Positions 1 to 10,515 of a stretch of 64,000 nucleotides of DNA are shown piece after piece (position 1 is the stretch's first letter; every line of letters begins with the position of its first letter). The stretch is from Piezodorus guildinii (lineage: Eukaryota; Arthropoda; Insecta; Hemiptera; Pentatomidae): assembly GCA_023052935.1 (NCBI GenBank), contig CM041297.1, positions 100,152,484 to 100,216,483 of the forward strand. The letters run 5' to 3'. Both the position numbers and the translations under genes were made by a program. Under the pieces are notes generated by a model that had not been told where the DNA came from, did no database searches, and was given only the letters and a program-made list of their open reading frames with translations.

Positions 1-1000
1 GATGTTATGTTAAAAATATCAATATTACTTACATTTATGTTAGATAATATCGGTATTAGTTAAATATATGTTATTTAATATCGATATTTGTGAATATCAG
101 TTAGTTAATATCGATATTTAGTACATATATGTTAAATAATAACGATATTAATTAGTAAATATATTGATAATTATTATATTAGTTAGATATTAGATTCGAT
201 ATTAGTTAGATAATATCGGTGTTAGTTACATTTATGTTAGATAATATCGGTGTTAGTTACATTTATGTTAGATAATATCGGTGTTAGTTACATTTATGTT
301 AGATAATATCGGTGTTAGTTACATTTATGTTATTAAATATTGATATTTCTCACATTAAAGGTAGATAATATCAATATTTGTAAATATCAGTTAGGTAATA
401 TCGATATTTAGTACATATATGTTAAATAATATCGATATTATTTACATTAATGTAGGATAATATTGATAAAAGTTAGATTTATGTAAGATAATATCGATAT
501 TAGTTACATTTATGTTATATATTTTCGGTATTAGTTACATTTATGTTAGTTAATATCGATATTTTAAGTATCAGTTAGTTAATATCGATATTTAGTACAT
601 ATATGTTAAATAATATCCATATTAGTCACATTTATGTTAGATGATATCGGTATTAGTTATATTTATCTACGATATTATCGATATTACTCACATTTATATT
701 AGATATATCGGTATTAGTTACGTTGATGTTGGTTAATATCGACATTTCTCACATTAATGGTATAAATATCAATATTTGTTAATTATTGATTATTGAAATT
801 AACATTATTTGTTATACTTACGTTGTGTAATAGCGTTATTTGTTACATTCATGTTGGGTAATATCATTACTTTGTAAGATCTATGTCAAATACATAATAT
901 CGATATTTGTTCATTTTTGTTTGATAATATTGATATTTGCAACATACTCATTAAGTTATTTTTAATAACTAATAATATCGATACACTTTATAACATAATT
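1..1000. repeat. ATATCGAT-rich tandem array with a 31-bp unit
   Basis: The stretch is a series of AT-rich units built around AATATCGATATT or AATATCGGTATT followed by TAGTTACATTTATGTTAGAT. Four successive units are exactly 31 bp apart: the CGGTG motif begins at 217, 248, 279 and 310. The rest are diverged versions, and the array decays after about 780. No coding capacity is seen. The same ATATCGAT words fill the hAT-like terminus at 13625-13758, so the array may be an expanded hAT subterminal region rather than an independent satellite. It runs off the left window edge. Confidence 0.85.
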
Positions 1001-1067
1001 AAATCATAAAACATAAATATTATTAATAACATACAAAATAAATCAACCATAAGAACTTAAAAAATAA

Positions 1068-1138
1068 AATTATTGAAGGAATTAGTCTGGGTGGCGATCA
1101 TTTAATGACCGCCACCCGGACTAATTCCTTCAATAATT
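1068..1138. repeat. 71-bp near-perfect palindrome
   Basis: The two arms start AATTATTGAAGGAATTAGTC and are each other's reverse complement over about 34 bp. Only two base pairs mismatch, and they lie symmetrically; the centre is at about 1103. The arms contain a GC-rich GGGTGGCG block in an otherwise very AT-rich region. The transcript of either strand would form a long hairpin. It may be a short foldback element or part of the hAT 3' flank. The surrounding 1001-1334 shows nothing else. Confidence 0.85.
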
Positions 1139-1334
1139 CTCAACGGTCAACTAATTATATCCACAATGTTAAAAAATAATAAATGGAAATAAAGTACAAT
1201 AACAGGTAATTACGAAAAAATTAATAAGAAAGAATAACATATAATTTATTGTAATAAAATATAGAAAATAATATAGAATTAAATATTTGAATTAAAAAAA
1301 AGAACAGTTCATATTACACTATATACAAGTTTTA

Positions 1335-1613
1335 AAAAAAAATTCTTCACCCAGCGAGTGGAGAAATAATAATTTATTCAATGTTACACCCCCTTTAGGC
1401 GATTTCGTGATGGAGTAATTATGTTCCCAGTCTGAGAAAATATTCTCTCAGATGGGACAGAGGTGGAAGTTCCACAAAAAAATTTTTTTGCTACCTCTGA
1501 AAGCTCTGGGTACAGCCCTGAATTGTACCAGAACTCCAGCGGGCATTTGTTCACATCGACTTCTGCTGGAGATCTCAAATATAATGCTAGTTCGTCTGAA
1601 AGATCAAGGGAGC
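1335..1613 (-). pseudogene. hAT transposase, C-terminal dimerisation exon
   Basis: The minus strand encodes the hAT C-terminal dimerisation domain. It reads DELALYLRSPAEVD, then LEFWYNSG, YPELSEVAKKFF, TSVPSERIFSQTG and PSRNRL, the family's most conserved block. Reading in from a plausible acceptor (TTTTTTCAG, exon start at 1613), the frame is open to the conserved RNRLKG. A frameshift then splits off the final LNKLLFLHSLG-like residues. Residues around the SERIFS motif are intact. It is the 3' exon of the hAT whose more N-terminal parts lie at 2384-4790, 7888-9018 and 10516-12270. Not an active gene as it stands. Confidence 0.85.
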
Positions 1614-1689
1614 CTGAAAAAATTAATTATTAACATATTAAATTTAACTAGTTACACAAACCCTTGGATTTAATTACTTCAATACATAA

Positions 1690-2383
1690 TATACTAATAA
1701 TATAAAATTCTCTTCTTCTTCAGCTCAACAGGCACATAAAGCAGCCCCTGGCTTTCTCAACCTCCGCCTTCCATTCCTCTCTGCTCCTTGCCAGTCTTGT
1801 GTTGACTTTGGCCTGCCGTACGTCCTGCAGAACACTGTCTCTCCAGCGGCCCTTGGGTCTCCCTCTGCTTCTCTTTCCATCCGGTGTGCCCTCGTAAAGT
1901 TGTTTTGGCATCCTGCTGTTCTCCATTCTCATCAGGTGGCCAAACCATTTTAATCTCTGGATTCTGATGCTGGCTGAGATGTTCAGATCTTTAAATTGAT
2001 CATAGACCTCTCTATTTTTTCTACGCCACCATGTTCCATCTTCGCGTATCGGTCCTAGGATGTACCTTAATATCCTTCGCTCAAACCGGTCCAATAGATT
2101 ACTTGTCTTTTTGTTCATGGTCCAGGTTTCGCTAGCGTAGGTTTTATTAGTGTTTTATACATCCTGAACTTTGTGGCATTACTGACCAGCCTACTCTTAA
2201 GAATTTTTGACATGCCGAAATATGCTCTATTCCTCAACATGATTCTTTTTTTTGTCTTCTTCCTCTTCATCCAGCTGATCATTAATGGTAGATCCAAGGT
2301 ACTGGAAGCTTTTAACCACTTCGAAGCTATGGCGCCCGATTATATAATGGCTTTGGGGCGGGCGGCTTGTCTCTTCTTGTCAG
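1690..2383 (-). mobile_element. LINE family A, 3' part (RT thumb and C-terminal domain)
   Basis: An open minus-strand frame of 132 aa (1720-2118) carries the C-terminal domain typical of endonuclease/RT non-LTR elements: RILRYILGP, RLKWFGHLMRM and GRPKGRWRDSVLQDV. Upstream, 2115-2370 encodes the thumb segment (VVKSFQYLGS, ILKSRLVSNATKFRMYKTLIKP) in a shifted frame. The 3' end has a GAAGAAGAA-type tail at about 1692-1710, as does the related copy ending at 59587. The element is abruptly joined to hAT sequence at about 2384. The clade is not resolved from sequence alone. Confidence 0.85.
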
Positions 2384-4790
2384 TTTTTTATTATATAAGA
2401 AATGGACCGTTAATCATATATAACTTCTAGTCTGTTGGATCTCTGTCCACAGGTCAGTAGTCATCGAGAAATTCTCGAGGTCAGCAAATTTGTTTTTAAA
2501 AACACTTGCTGCTGTATCATATTTCAAAAAAATTAATTTCTTTATTGTTTTTCTACATGGAAGTGTGTTGTGAGGGCAAAGTGAGGCTGCTAGTGGGGTA
2601 GTTACTTCCTGATAATTGTTTAGTAGCCATCAGCAGGGGCTCTAAAATCAATAATTGCGTTTGTTATTTCTTTGGAGACGAGGAAAGCTGTTCTTAATAT
2701 AAAATTAATAAAACTAAAAATAGGAAGAAGAAAAAAGACATACTTTTAAAACTCCGTCTCTTCCATGTCCTCTGCACTATTATGACATGCTCTCCAAAAA
2801 AAGAAGACTCAGGTACTTCCCCTTGATCAGAGTCAGAACCATGTCTGCTCTTGGGTGAATTATTGCGATTCATGAGGAGTTTGATTTCCCTAATAGCTTT
2901 GGCAGCGGCCTCTAGATCTTTAAAATATAACTTCTTCCACCTTGGATCAAGGATGGTACTAATGGCTAATGGGGAAACATATTCCACCATTAGCCGTTTT
3001 TTTATTGCCTCTAAAACGGCACTTTTAAACCGTATCCCAATGTCTGTACTAGGGTTTATTTTATTTACTTTGTTGTCAATCATCCAGGCTATCGGGATAG
3101 CTAGGCTGCTAGTGGGGTAGTTACTTCCTGATAATTGTTTAGTAGCCATCAGCAGGGGCTCTAAAATTTGTATAATTTCTTGTAACACTTTGTTTTCAGC
3201 TCATGTGGTCAATGTAGGTGCTGTTGTATTTTTATGTATAATTGTAGTCAAGACTGTACTAAGAGTAAGAAATCTCTCTATCATGTTATAAGTCGAGTTT
3301 CACCTAGTTTCCACAACTTGGATTAATTTCAGATCTGATTCTTTTCTTAGTTCCTCAGCAGCTCTGACGTTGTGCTTGAACCAAAACTCAATCTTTTTAA
3401 CTTTTTCAATTAATATTTGTAGATCTGGGACCGCTTCCACAGACCTATAAGCGACTGGGTTCAAAAGGTGTGCAAAACAGATATGTCTGTTTTGGGGAAA
3501 AATGTTCTCCATAGCTTTGACTACGTTGGCACCGCCATCAGTTATCACCGAATTTAATATTGATTAATCTAGATTCCAGTTTCAAATATTTCAATAATTT
3601 TATTCAAAATAAGATCTGCTGTTGGGGTTTTGGGAATTTCGAAAACACCTACATTACAAGACGTCAGTTTTTTATTATCTAAGAAATGGACCGTTAATCA
3701 TATAAAACTTCTAGTCTGTTGGATCTCTGTCCACAGGTCAGTAGTCATCGAGAAATACTCGAGGTCAGCAAATTTGTTTTTAAAAACACTTGCTGCTGTA
3801 TCATATTTCGAAAAAATTAATTTCTTTATTGTTTTTCTACATGGAAGTGTGTTGTGAGGGCAAATGGATTTGAACATTTTTATGAACGCTTTATGTTTGA
3901 CTAAGTTAAATGGTAAATCAGCTTTGCACAATGGGTTAATAATACAATTTGTTAATATACTATGTATTTTCCCACTCTCTTGATGAGAAACTACTACTTG
4001 TAAAGATTCTTCTAAAGTACTTTGGACTGATTTGAAGTTAGTGGATGTTGAACAAGAAGGTTGGTTTATTATTGTATGTGTATTTGATGTATTTTCCATT
4101 GAGTAATCTGAAAGATCAGATTGCACTGATTTCCTTCTGAATGTGTTGTCTCCCGGCTCTCCCCAATCCACATAATTTGAGCCTCGAGGTTGTTCAACGT
4201 TTCTTTGAGGTACATAATCAATACCTAATCCTTGTTAATATGTACTCTTAAATGACTGGTGTTGCCCGATGTTTTGACGAATCGTCCGCAAATTTTGCAT
4301 TTGGCACTCCTATATCATTAATTTTGATGTAGTGTTGCCACTATTTCGATTTTGGGGACATTTTTTAACAAATTGAAACACTAAAAGCACAAAAAAAAAA
4401 CGAAAACCACAACTAAATAAGAAACACCACAACTAAAGAAAAAGGCACTACAAAAAAAAACAAAAAAAAAAAAAAAACTAAACAAAAAAAACCAACCAAA
4501 AATATTAAACAATACAGCTAAACTAAGACAAATCACCGGCGTTTTGACTAAACGGCGCATCAATCACAAATGAAAGAGAAAATCCTAGTGGTTGAGGAAA
4601 CAGTGAAACAGGTTATCTCCCAAAACTTCCCTACTCGTCTCAAAATGTCCCATCTATCCAAAAATGTCCCTTACTCAGTATGACCACGATTCGCCTAAAT
4701 GAAGATTTCGTTGATTCTCTGAGGTTAAGACATAATAATAATAATAATGATAGATATTTTTCTATGAAATATTTCAAATACAACACATGT
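2384..4790 (-). pseudogene. hAT transposase copy A (ZBED-type), internally scrambled
   Basis: This is the most complete hAT copy. From the high-coordinate end it shows a BED zinc finger (4233-4345; CKIC with HLRVH, then an in-frame stop) and a linker (4171-3698). That linker ends at TTDLWT, the first catalytic Asp. Next come VITDGGANVVKA with the second Asp (3548-3300), the CFAHLLN motif, and the insertion/RNase H-fold segment to RNNSPKSRHGSDS (3188-2760). Several stops and frameshifts break the frame. The 2384-2760 part is a jumble: repeated hAT fragments and about 100 bp of LINE A endonuclease sequence are spliced in. The flanking A-rich stretch (4381-4500) belongs to the hAT 5' region because copy C has it too. 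Confidence 0.85.
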
Positions 4791-4794
4791 ATGT

Positions 4795-5452
4795 TAGGCC
4801 TCTCTATTTTTTATACGCCGCCATGTTCCATCTTCGCGTATCGGTCCTAGGACTGGAAGCTTTTAACCACTTCGAAGCTATGGCGCCCGATTATATAATG
4901 GCTTTGGGGGCGGGCGGCTTGTCTCTTCCTTCTGAAAACCATTATCTTTGTTTTCTTATCATTGATTTCCAGCCCTAACCTGCTTGCTTCAGTTTCAAGC
5001 TTTCCAACAGCATCCTTGGCAGAGCTCAGGGACCTTCCAACAATGGCCACATCGTCAGCATAGGCAAGAAACTTTATTAAATATTGTCCCCCCTCTATTT
5101 ATGGCGGCATGGAGAACTACGTTAAAGAGGAGTGGGGCTAGCGGATCTCCTTGCCTGAGTCCAATCCCAACATCAAGAGGGTCCGAGACACTTCCGCAGT
5201 ACTTCACCATGCTCTTACTTCCCATCATTGAACATTTTGCCAGCCTTATTAACTTGGGAGAGATTCCTATTTCAGCCATTCCTTTGTATAATTCATTACG
5301 TTTGATAGTATCATATGCTGCCCTAAAATCGATGAATATCGCCCACATTGAATGGTTGAATTCGTTCATTTTCTCATACGTCAACCTCAGTGAGAAGATT
5401 TGATCTATTGCAACGAAATCCTCCTTTATATTCACCGATTATCCTTTCAACG
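4795..5452 (-). mobile_element. LINE family A, RT catalytic and C-terminal half
   Basis: The minus frame continues the RT split by the LINE at 5459-6320. It reads IIGEYKGGFRCNRS, then IDFRAAYDTI (motif A), LRQGDPLAPLLFNVVL (motif B) and a YADDVAIVG catalytic box at about 5050-5070. A one-base frameshift directly before the YADD box kills the frame. After VVKSFQ, about 250 bp are missing relative to 2010-2300, so this is an internally deleted sister of the 1690-2383 copy. It joins hAT copy A at about 4795. Confidence 0.88.
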
Positions 5453-5458
5453 TATAGT

Positions 5459-6320
5459 AGCAGTCTATTATATCGGTCATCTCCTTCCCCTATCCACTCG
5501 TAAGCTCCTCGTTTCTTCACTTATTTTCCCCCACTTTGACTATTGTTGTGCGGTGTATGACGGCCTCCCGGCTGTGCTTGAAGGCAGACTAAAGCGCATT
5601 ATGAACATTTCCTTGAGATTTGTCTTCGGTACTTCAAGGAGGTCTCATGTTACCCACTTATACGGTGAATTAAAGTGGCTCCTCCCCTCAACCCGCAGAC
5701 AATATTTCCTTGGATCATACCTCTACCAAACTATTAACTCCCAGCATCCTTCCTATATCCACAGTCTCCTTCAATTTAAATCCTCAGTCCACTCCCTTGA
5801 AACTAGATCGCGACAGTCTGACCTTTATCTTCCTACCCACAGAACCAAAACTTTTGATCGTTCCTTTATTGTTCGCTCTACCACACTCTGGAATTCTCTA
5901 CCTATCCACATCCGCCATGCTGCCTCTTTATCCTCATTCAAATCCCAACTTTTCCTATACCTTCTGTCATCCCAAATAGACGATCAGCAAATGTGATATG
6001 ATATATGATAGAAATCTACATTGAGTGAATGAAGATTACTGTTTACTGCCCAAACTTTAATTTGCTTTTGTTTGAATAAAATTTTAGTTTTTCAGAAGAT
6101 AAAATTAGAAGATATATATTTTTCATTAATTTCTTTGTTATTTCTTATGTATGGTATCTTTCTCATTGTAAATAATTGTAATTTTTTGTAAATAATAATT
6201 AATCATGCTTCTTGTCTGTTGGCCAGACATATTACATATTTCTATTGTACATAACTGTTATTCTTAGGGGACCTAGTCCCAGAATAAAATTTTTTTTCTA
6301 TTCTATTCTATTCTATTCTA
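5459..6320 (+). mobile_element. LINE family B, 5'-truncated copy nested in LINE A
   Basis: The plus strand encodes the C-terminal domain of a Jockey/CR1-like RT: FPHFDYCCAVYDGL, then YGELKWLLPSTRRQYFL and LWNSLPIHIRH. A long 3' UTR follows, ending in AGTCCCAGAATAAAA and a (TTCTA)n tail. Exact TATAGT copies flank it at 5453-5458 and 6321-6326. Removing the insert and one TATAGT restores the interrupted minus-strand RT frame of LINE A. It is the same family as 16457-18524. Confidence 0.92.
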
Positions 6321-7845
6321 TATAGTGCAATAGAAAACACCTTATAGGTAGTGCTTAGCAGAGATATACCTCGGTAGTTGCAGTTGGCTGGGTCTCCTTT
6401 TCCTTTGAATATTGGCACAATATGGCCCTCTGTCCAATCCTTAGGGATATTCTCCTCTTCCCAGCATTGCAATAGTTCGTAGATCTCCTTGGTTAACTCA
6501 TTTCCAGCAATTTTTAAGAGTTCTGATGGTATTCCATCTGGGCCTGGAGATTTATTATTTTTCAATTATTCCAAGATCACTTCGATCTCATCCCTGTCAG
6601 GCAGTATTTCCTCTTCCTGCGCTCCATGGTCAGATAAGTTTAGAAAATCTATTTCAGAGGCTTTTTCACCTTTATCTAGCAATGTTTGGAAATTTTCTTT
6701 CCACCTTTCTAGGGCCTCTTCCCTGAGCATCAGGATTCTTCCTTCCTTATTCCTTATGCTGCATCCTTCGCTCATGTTGCGTTTCTGGAAGTTATTTATT
6801 TTCTTGTAAAATTTTCTAGATTCATTATTTGTTCTGGTCTCCTCTATTGATTGAATTTCCTTGTTGAAGGCTTCTCTTTTCTTTCGTTTCATAATCTTTT
6901 TGGCAACGTCTATGGCATATTTTTAATCCTTCCAGCTTTATCTCGTGCTTCTCTCTAGCCATTTCGTTCTTTTGTTATTTCTCAGACTTACTGCGTTTTT
7001 ACAATTATTATTGAACCATTCATTCATACGTCTTCTTGGTTTCTCTCCACAGATATCCTTTGTGGTCTTAACCACAATTTCTTTTACATCAGACCATCTG
7101 CTCTCCAAGGCTTTGCCTTCGACTATCTCCGCCGGAATATCCTTGAGGCATTCACTAGCTCTGTCCTGGAATAACTTTCTTCCCTCCTCTGACTTAGAAC
7201 ATTCCAGATTCCATCATTGACCTTGGTCATTACACCGTTTTGGCATCTTTTTTATACGCTGTTTCAGTTTCATTACAACAAGGTAATGGTCTGAGTTTAT
7301 ATCAGGGCCTCTAAATGATCTGATATCAACAACACTACTACAGTGCCTAATAGTGACGAGGATATGGTCAATTTGGTTGGTTGTGCGACCATCTGGGGAT
7401 TTCCAAGTATGCTTATGAATGTTCTTGTGGGGAAACACTGTGCTCACTACTTTTAATTCCTTGGTAGCCCCGAAGCCAACGAGTCTTTCACCATTGTCAT
7501 TGGTTCGGTCATGGAGACTGTACTTGCCGATAGTGGGCCCAAGCTCTGGTTCTTTGCCGATTCGTGCATTAAAATCTCCTAGGATAATCTTAATATCATA
7601 AGAGGGGCATCTATCATACACCCTTTCTAACTGCTCATAGAAAGCCTCTTTTTCCTCCTCTTCATTATCCATTGTTGGGGCATGCACACATATTAAACTA
7701 ATGTTGCTGAATTCTCCTTTCAATCTTAGCTTGCAGAGCCTTTCATTCACTGGTTGGAAATCAATAATTGCGTTTGTTATTTCTTTGGAGACGAGGAAAG
7801 CTGTTCTTAATATAAAATTAATAAAACTAAAAATAGGAAGAAGAA
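6321..7845 (-). mobile_element. LINE family A, endonuclease and N-terminal RT
   Basis: The minus strand holds an APE-type endonuclease at 7214-7845, with CVHAPTMDNEEEEK, ILGDFNARIG, TWKSPDGRTTNQIDHILV and RGPDINSDHYLV. A linker follows (about 7210-6570, one stop). The RT N-terminal motifs are KSPGPDGIPSELLK, IPKDWTEGHIVPIFKGKGD and NYRGISLLSTTYK (6565-6320). The amino-terminal endonuclease motif is missing, so the copy is 5'-truncated at about 7845, where hAT copy B begins. The architecture matches the insect proteins often labelled 'craniofacial development protein 2-like'. A stop after EVILE and frame breaks make it dead. Confidence 0.9.
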
Positions 7846-7887
7846 AAAAAGACATACTTTTAAAACTGATTTTGACTTTTGAAACTG

Positions 7888-9018
7888 ACTAGGGTTTATT
7901 TTATTTACTTTGTTGTCAATCATCCAGGCTATCAGGATAGCTAGGCTGCTAGTGGGGTAGTTACTTCCTGATAATTGTTTAGTAGCCATCAGCAGGGGCT
8001 CTAAAATTTGTATAATTTCTTGTAACACTTTGTTTTCAGCTCCTGTGGTCAATGTAGGTGCTGTTGTATTTTTATGTATAATTGTATTCAAGACTGTACT
8101 AAGAGTGAGAAATCTCTCTATCATGTTATAAGTCGAGTTCCACCTAGTTTCCACAACTTGGATTAATTTCAGATCTGATTCTTTTCTTAGTTCCTCAGCA
8201 GCTCTGACCTGCTTGAACCAAAACTCAATCTTTTTAACTTTTTCAATTAATATTTGTAGATCTGGGACCGCTTCCACAGACCTATAAGCGACTGGGTTCA
8301 AAAGGTGTGCATAACAGATATGTCTGTTTTGGGTGAAAATGTTCTCCATAGCTTTGACTACGTTGGCACCGCCATCAGTTATCACCGAATTTAATATTGA
8401 TTAATCTAGATTCCAGTTTCAAATATTTCAATAATTTTATTCGAAATAAGATCTGCTGTTGGGGTTTTGGGAATTTCGAAAACACCTACATTACAAGACG
8501 TCAGTTTTTTATTATCTAAGAAATGGACCGTTAATCATATAAAACTTCTAGTCTGTTGGATCTCTGTCCACAGGTCAGTAGTCATCGAGAAATACTCGAG
8601 GTCAGCAAATTTGTTTTTAAAAACACTTGCTGCTGTATCATATTTCGAAAAAATTAATTTCTTTATTGTTTTTCTACATGGAAGTGTGTTGTGAGGGCAA
8701 ATGGATTAGAACATTTTTATGAACGCTTTATGTTTGACTAAGTTAAATGGTAAATCAGCTTTGCACAATGGGTTAATAATACAATTTGTTAATATACTAT
8801 GTATTTTCCCACCCTCTTGATGAGAAACTACTACTTGTAAAGATTCTTCTAAAGTACTTTGGACTGATTTGAAGTTAGTGGATGTTGAACAAGAAGGTTG
8901 GTTTATTATTGTATGTGTATTTGATGTACTTTCCATTGAGTAATCTGAAAGATCAGATTGCACTGATTTCCTTCTGAATGTGTCGTCTCCCGGCTCTCCC
9001 AAATCCACATAATTTGAG
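7888..9018 (-). pseudogene. hAT transposase copy B (internal fragment)
   Basis: This is a near-identical duplicate of the middle of copy A. It runs from the GEPGDDTFRRKS linker (9008) through the first catalytic region and VITDGGANVVKA (8385). It continues through CYAHLLN and ETRWNSTYNMIERF to NKVNKINPS (about 7890). The RW motif is intact here, whereas in copy A it is a stop. The BED finger and C-terminus are absent. Both ends are sharp joins to LINE A endonuclease sequence. Confidence 0.88.
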
Positions 9019-9019
9019 T

Positions 9020-9590
9020 TTATAAGAGTTGATAATAGTCTGAGTTTATATCAGGGCCTCTAAATGATCTGATATCAACAACACTACTACAGTGCCTAAT
9101 AGTGACGAGGATATGGTCAATTTGGTTGGTTGTGCGACCATCTGGGGATTTCCAAGTATGCTTATGAATGTTCTTGTGGGGAAACACTGTGCTCACTACT
9201 TTTAATTCCTTGGTAGCCCCGAAGCCAACGAGTCTTTCACCATTGTCATTGGTTTGGTCATGGAGACTGTACTTGCCGATAGTGGGCCCAAGCTCTGGTT
9301 CTTTGCCGATTTGTGCATTAAAATCTCCTAGGATAATCTTAATATCATAAGAGGGGCATCTATCATACACCCTTTCTAACTGCTCATAGAAAGCCTCTTT
9401 TTCCTCCTCTTCATTATCCATTGTTGGGGCATGCACACATATTAAACTAATGTTGCTGAATTCTCCTTTCAATCTTAGCTTGCAGAGCCTTTCATTCACT
9501 GGTTGGAAATCAATAATTGCGTTTGTTATTTCTTTGGAGACGAGGAAAGCTGTTCTTAATATAAAATTAATAAAACTAAAAATAGGAAGT
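9020..9590 (-). mobile_element. LINE family A endonuclease, second copy
   Basis: This is almost the same sequence as 7270-7840: CVHAPTMDNEEEEK, LGDFNAQIG, TWKSPDGRTTNQIDHILV and RGPDINSD. It differs by scattered single changes, for example LGDFNAQIG against LGDFNARIG. It is truncated at the RGPDINSD motif, where hAT copy B begins. At its other end it meets the Penelope-like element at 9591. The high identity suggests a segmental duplication of a hAT-LINE junction. Confidence 0.88.
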
Positions 9591-9890
9591 ATTATAGGTG
9601 GAATAGTCAGGAATCAGTCATTTTTGAAAAGTTTTTAATTTTGCCAACGTTTCGGCTCAAGCTTGTGAGCCATCATCAGGGCTACAAACATCAGAACAAA
9701 AGAGATACATATTAATATGATAATGAAAATTTTCTTCTGAATGTAGTGACAATGATAACATTTGAAATAAAACAGAAAATATACCAACATACTTAAATAT
9801 TATAGATACAAATAATGATAATATGATACATAATCTGATGATGATAAGCATAACAAATTTTACAGAACTTTAGACTTTATTATAAAAGTA
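9591..9890 (-). mobile_element. Penelope-like terminal repeat / foldback remnant
   Basis: It begins with ATTATAGGTGGAATAGTCAGG and reads inward to a hammerhead ribozyme core on the minus strand (9650-9679). About 200 bp of AT-rich sequence follow, homologous to the hnRNP intron element at 32750-32992. The order of end sequence, hammerhead and GCCAACGTTTCGG block is that seen in Penelope-like retroelement terminal repeats. No RT or GIY-YIG frame is present. The right-hand limit is approximate. Confidence 0.65.
9650..9679 (-). ncRNA. Hammerhead ribozyme core (Penelope-like type)
   Basis: On the minus strand the order is CTGATGA (9679-9673), one T, GGCTC (9671-9667), an 8-nt loop ACAAGCTT, GAGCC (9658-9654), then GAAA (9653-9650). 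GGCTC/GAGCC gives a perfect 5-bp stem II. GCC before the core can pair with GGC shortly after GAAA as a short stem I. Stem III would be minimal, as in the small hammerhead variants known from Penelope-like elements, which may act as dimers. The extra T between CTGATGA and stem II is a departure from the textbook core. Activity is inferred, not shown. Confidence 0.7.
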
Positions 9891-9896
9891 AAAAAA

Positions 9897-9900
<4 letters not shown>

Positions 9901-9990
<90 letters not shown>
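9901..9990. repeat. (TA)n microsatellite
   Basis: An uninterrupted TA dinucleotide run of 45 units lies between the Penelope-like remnant and hAT copy C. The flanking 9991-10515 is AT-rich. It holds a short G-rich/C-rich imperfect hairpin near 10055-10100 and no convincing frame. Confidence 0.98.
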
Positions 9991-9993
<3 letters not shown>

Positions 9994-10515
9994 GTACCAT
10001 TACTGAGCCATGTCCAAGCATAAACTGAGGAAAACCATAAACATAGGTAGTATGGGGAGGGGTTCGTGTAAAAACCCTGAAGGTTTTCCCCTCTAAGTTT
10101 AAATACTACAGCTTATCTTTGTTTTTAAAAGTTTTACAAAATTATATAATGGAAAAAACAAAATAATATATCCGTATGTACAATAAGGTTGAACATTTTT
10201 AACAGAAAATTATAAACACTAGAATCTGAGGTATTTAAAAGATCATGAGGTATATAATAAAAAACAAAATAAATAACAAAAACAAGAACCAGAGGTGTTG
10301 TAAACAAAAAGATAAATATACAGTAAATAAATAAAATATACATTACACAAGCAATTTGTACAATAAAGTGATAGAGTTATAATTTAAGGAGACGGAAGAT
10401 GTTAGCATACGAGGGAGAAATTATCTCTTTGTCAGTTTTATGATTTACGGGAACTCGATCTTTTTCCATATGGATATATATAGCTTCGGAGACCCGACAT
10501 ATACACCCTCAATAA

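Noticed and set aside
1..1000. CRISPR-like regular repeats
   Set aside because: Units are contiguous 31-bp tandem repeats without unique spacers, in a eukaryotic setting.
3630..3857. 75-codon plus-strand frame repeated three times in region 1
   Set aside because: It is antisense to the hAT transposase and is identical only because the hAT segment is duplicated.
5710..5979. Second plus frame in the nested LINE
   Set aside because: Out-of-frame shadow of the RT C-terminal domain.
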